NCBI RefSeq assembly: GCF_000733295.1 | Contig: NZ_JPMI01000078.1 | Location: 1 to 33,123, forward strand | DNA from: Archangium violaceum Cb vi76 | GTDB lineage: Bacteria; Myxococcota; Myxococcia; Myxococcales; Myxococcaceae | DNA: 33,123 nt | Direction: 5' to 3' | In this document: positions 33,120 to 33,123 of the stretch, piece after piece | How positions within the stretch are numbered: the first letter of the stretch is position 1 | Layout of the letters: the number at the start of each line of letters is the position of its first letter | The notes under the pieces: model-generated | The model's database searches: none | The model's input: only the letters and a program-made list of their open reading frames with translations | What the model was told of the DNA's origin: nothing | Program-made: the position numbers and the translations under genes

Positions 33120-33123
33120 ACGC

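Noticed and set aside
1-33123. CRISPR arrays, tRNA or rRNA genes, insertion sequences and toxin-antitoxin pairs
   Set aside because: I looked for regularly spaced direct repeats, cloverleaf-like segments, transposase motifs and small gene pairs and saw none that hold up.

Overview
The window is high-GC, gene-dense DNA that looks like a myxobacterium, probably of the Cystobacter/Archangium/Myxococcus group. Evidence: a Ser/Thr kinase fused to a TPR region; a member of the Myxococcales-restricted TIGR02265 family; a lipoprotein with an Asp-Ala-Gly/Gln-Pro-Asp-rich linker; large Pro/Ala-rich TPR proteins; and strong G/C third-position bias. I found no rRNA, tRNA, CRISPR array or insertion sequence.

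Positions 1-25716 are ordinary chromosome. A membrane-bound Ser/Thr kinase (minus) diverges from a C39-like cysteine peptidase. Next comes a tightly overlapping plus-strand run: TadE-like, TadG-like, TadE-like, a secreted protein, an RluA-type pseudouridine synthase and a TIGR02265 protein. Convergent or divergent to these are an S37-type lipoprotein peptidase, a GNAT-like protein, a family 2 glycosyltransferase with a fused Rossmann-like domain, a 1193-residue TPR protein, an outer-membrane beta-barrel protein and a secreted LolA-like protein. Then follow leucyl-tRNA synthetase, a methyltransferase, two membrane proteins (one of the TVP38 family), a second RluA-type synthase and two cysteine-rich exported proteins. 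Hairpins, some repeated, mark many of the gene ends.

Positions from about 25900 to 33123 are an accessory defence island with visibly lower GC and relaxed codon use. A plus-strand operon encodes a C5-cytosine DNA methyltransferase, an McrB-like AAA+ motor, an McrC-like PD-(D/E)XK nuclease and a Vsr mismatch endonuclease. This makes a self-contained restriction-modification module in which the methylase and an McrBC-like nuclease would act together, as in LlaJI or BsuMI, with Vsr repairing deaminated 5-methylcytosine. A hairpin terminator separates it from a convergent minus-strand operon. That operon encodes a Z1-family (Morc-type) helicase-like ATPase and an overlapping small protein of unknown family, whose frame runs open to the window edge. 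The rest of this second system probably lies beyond 33123.
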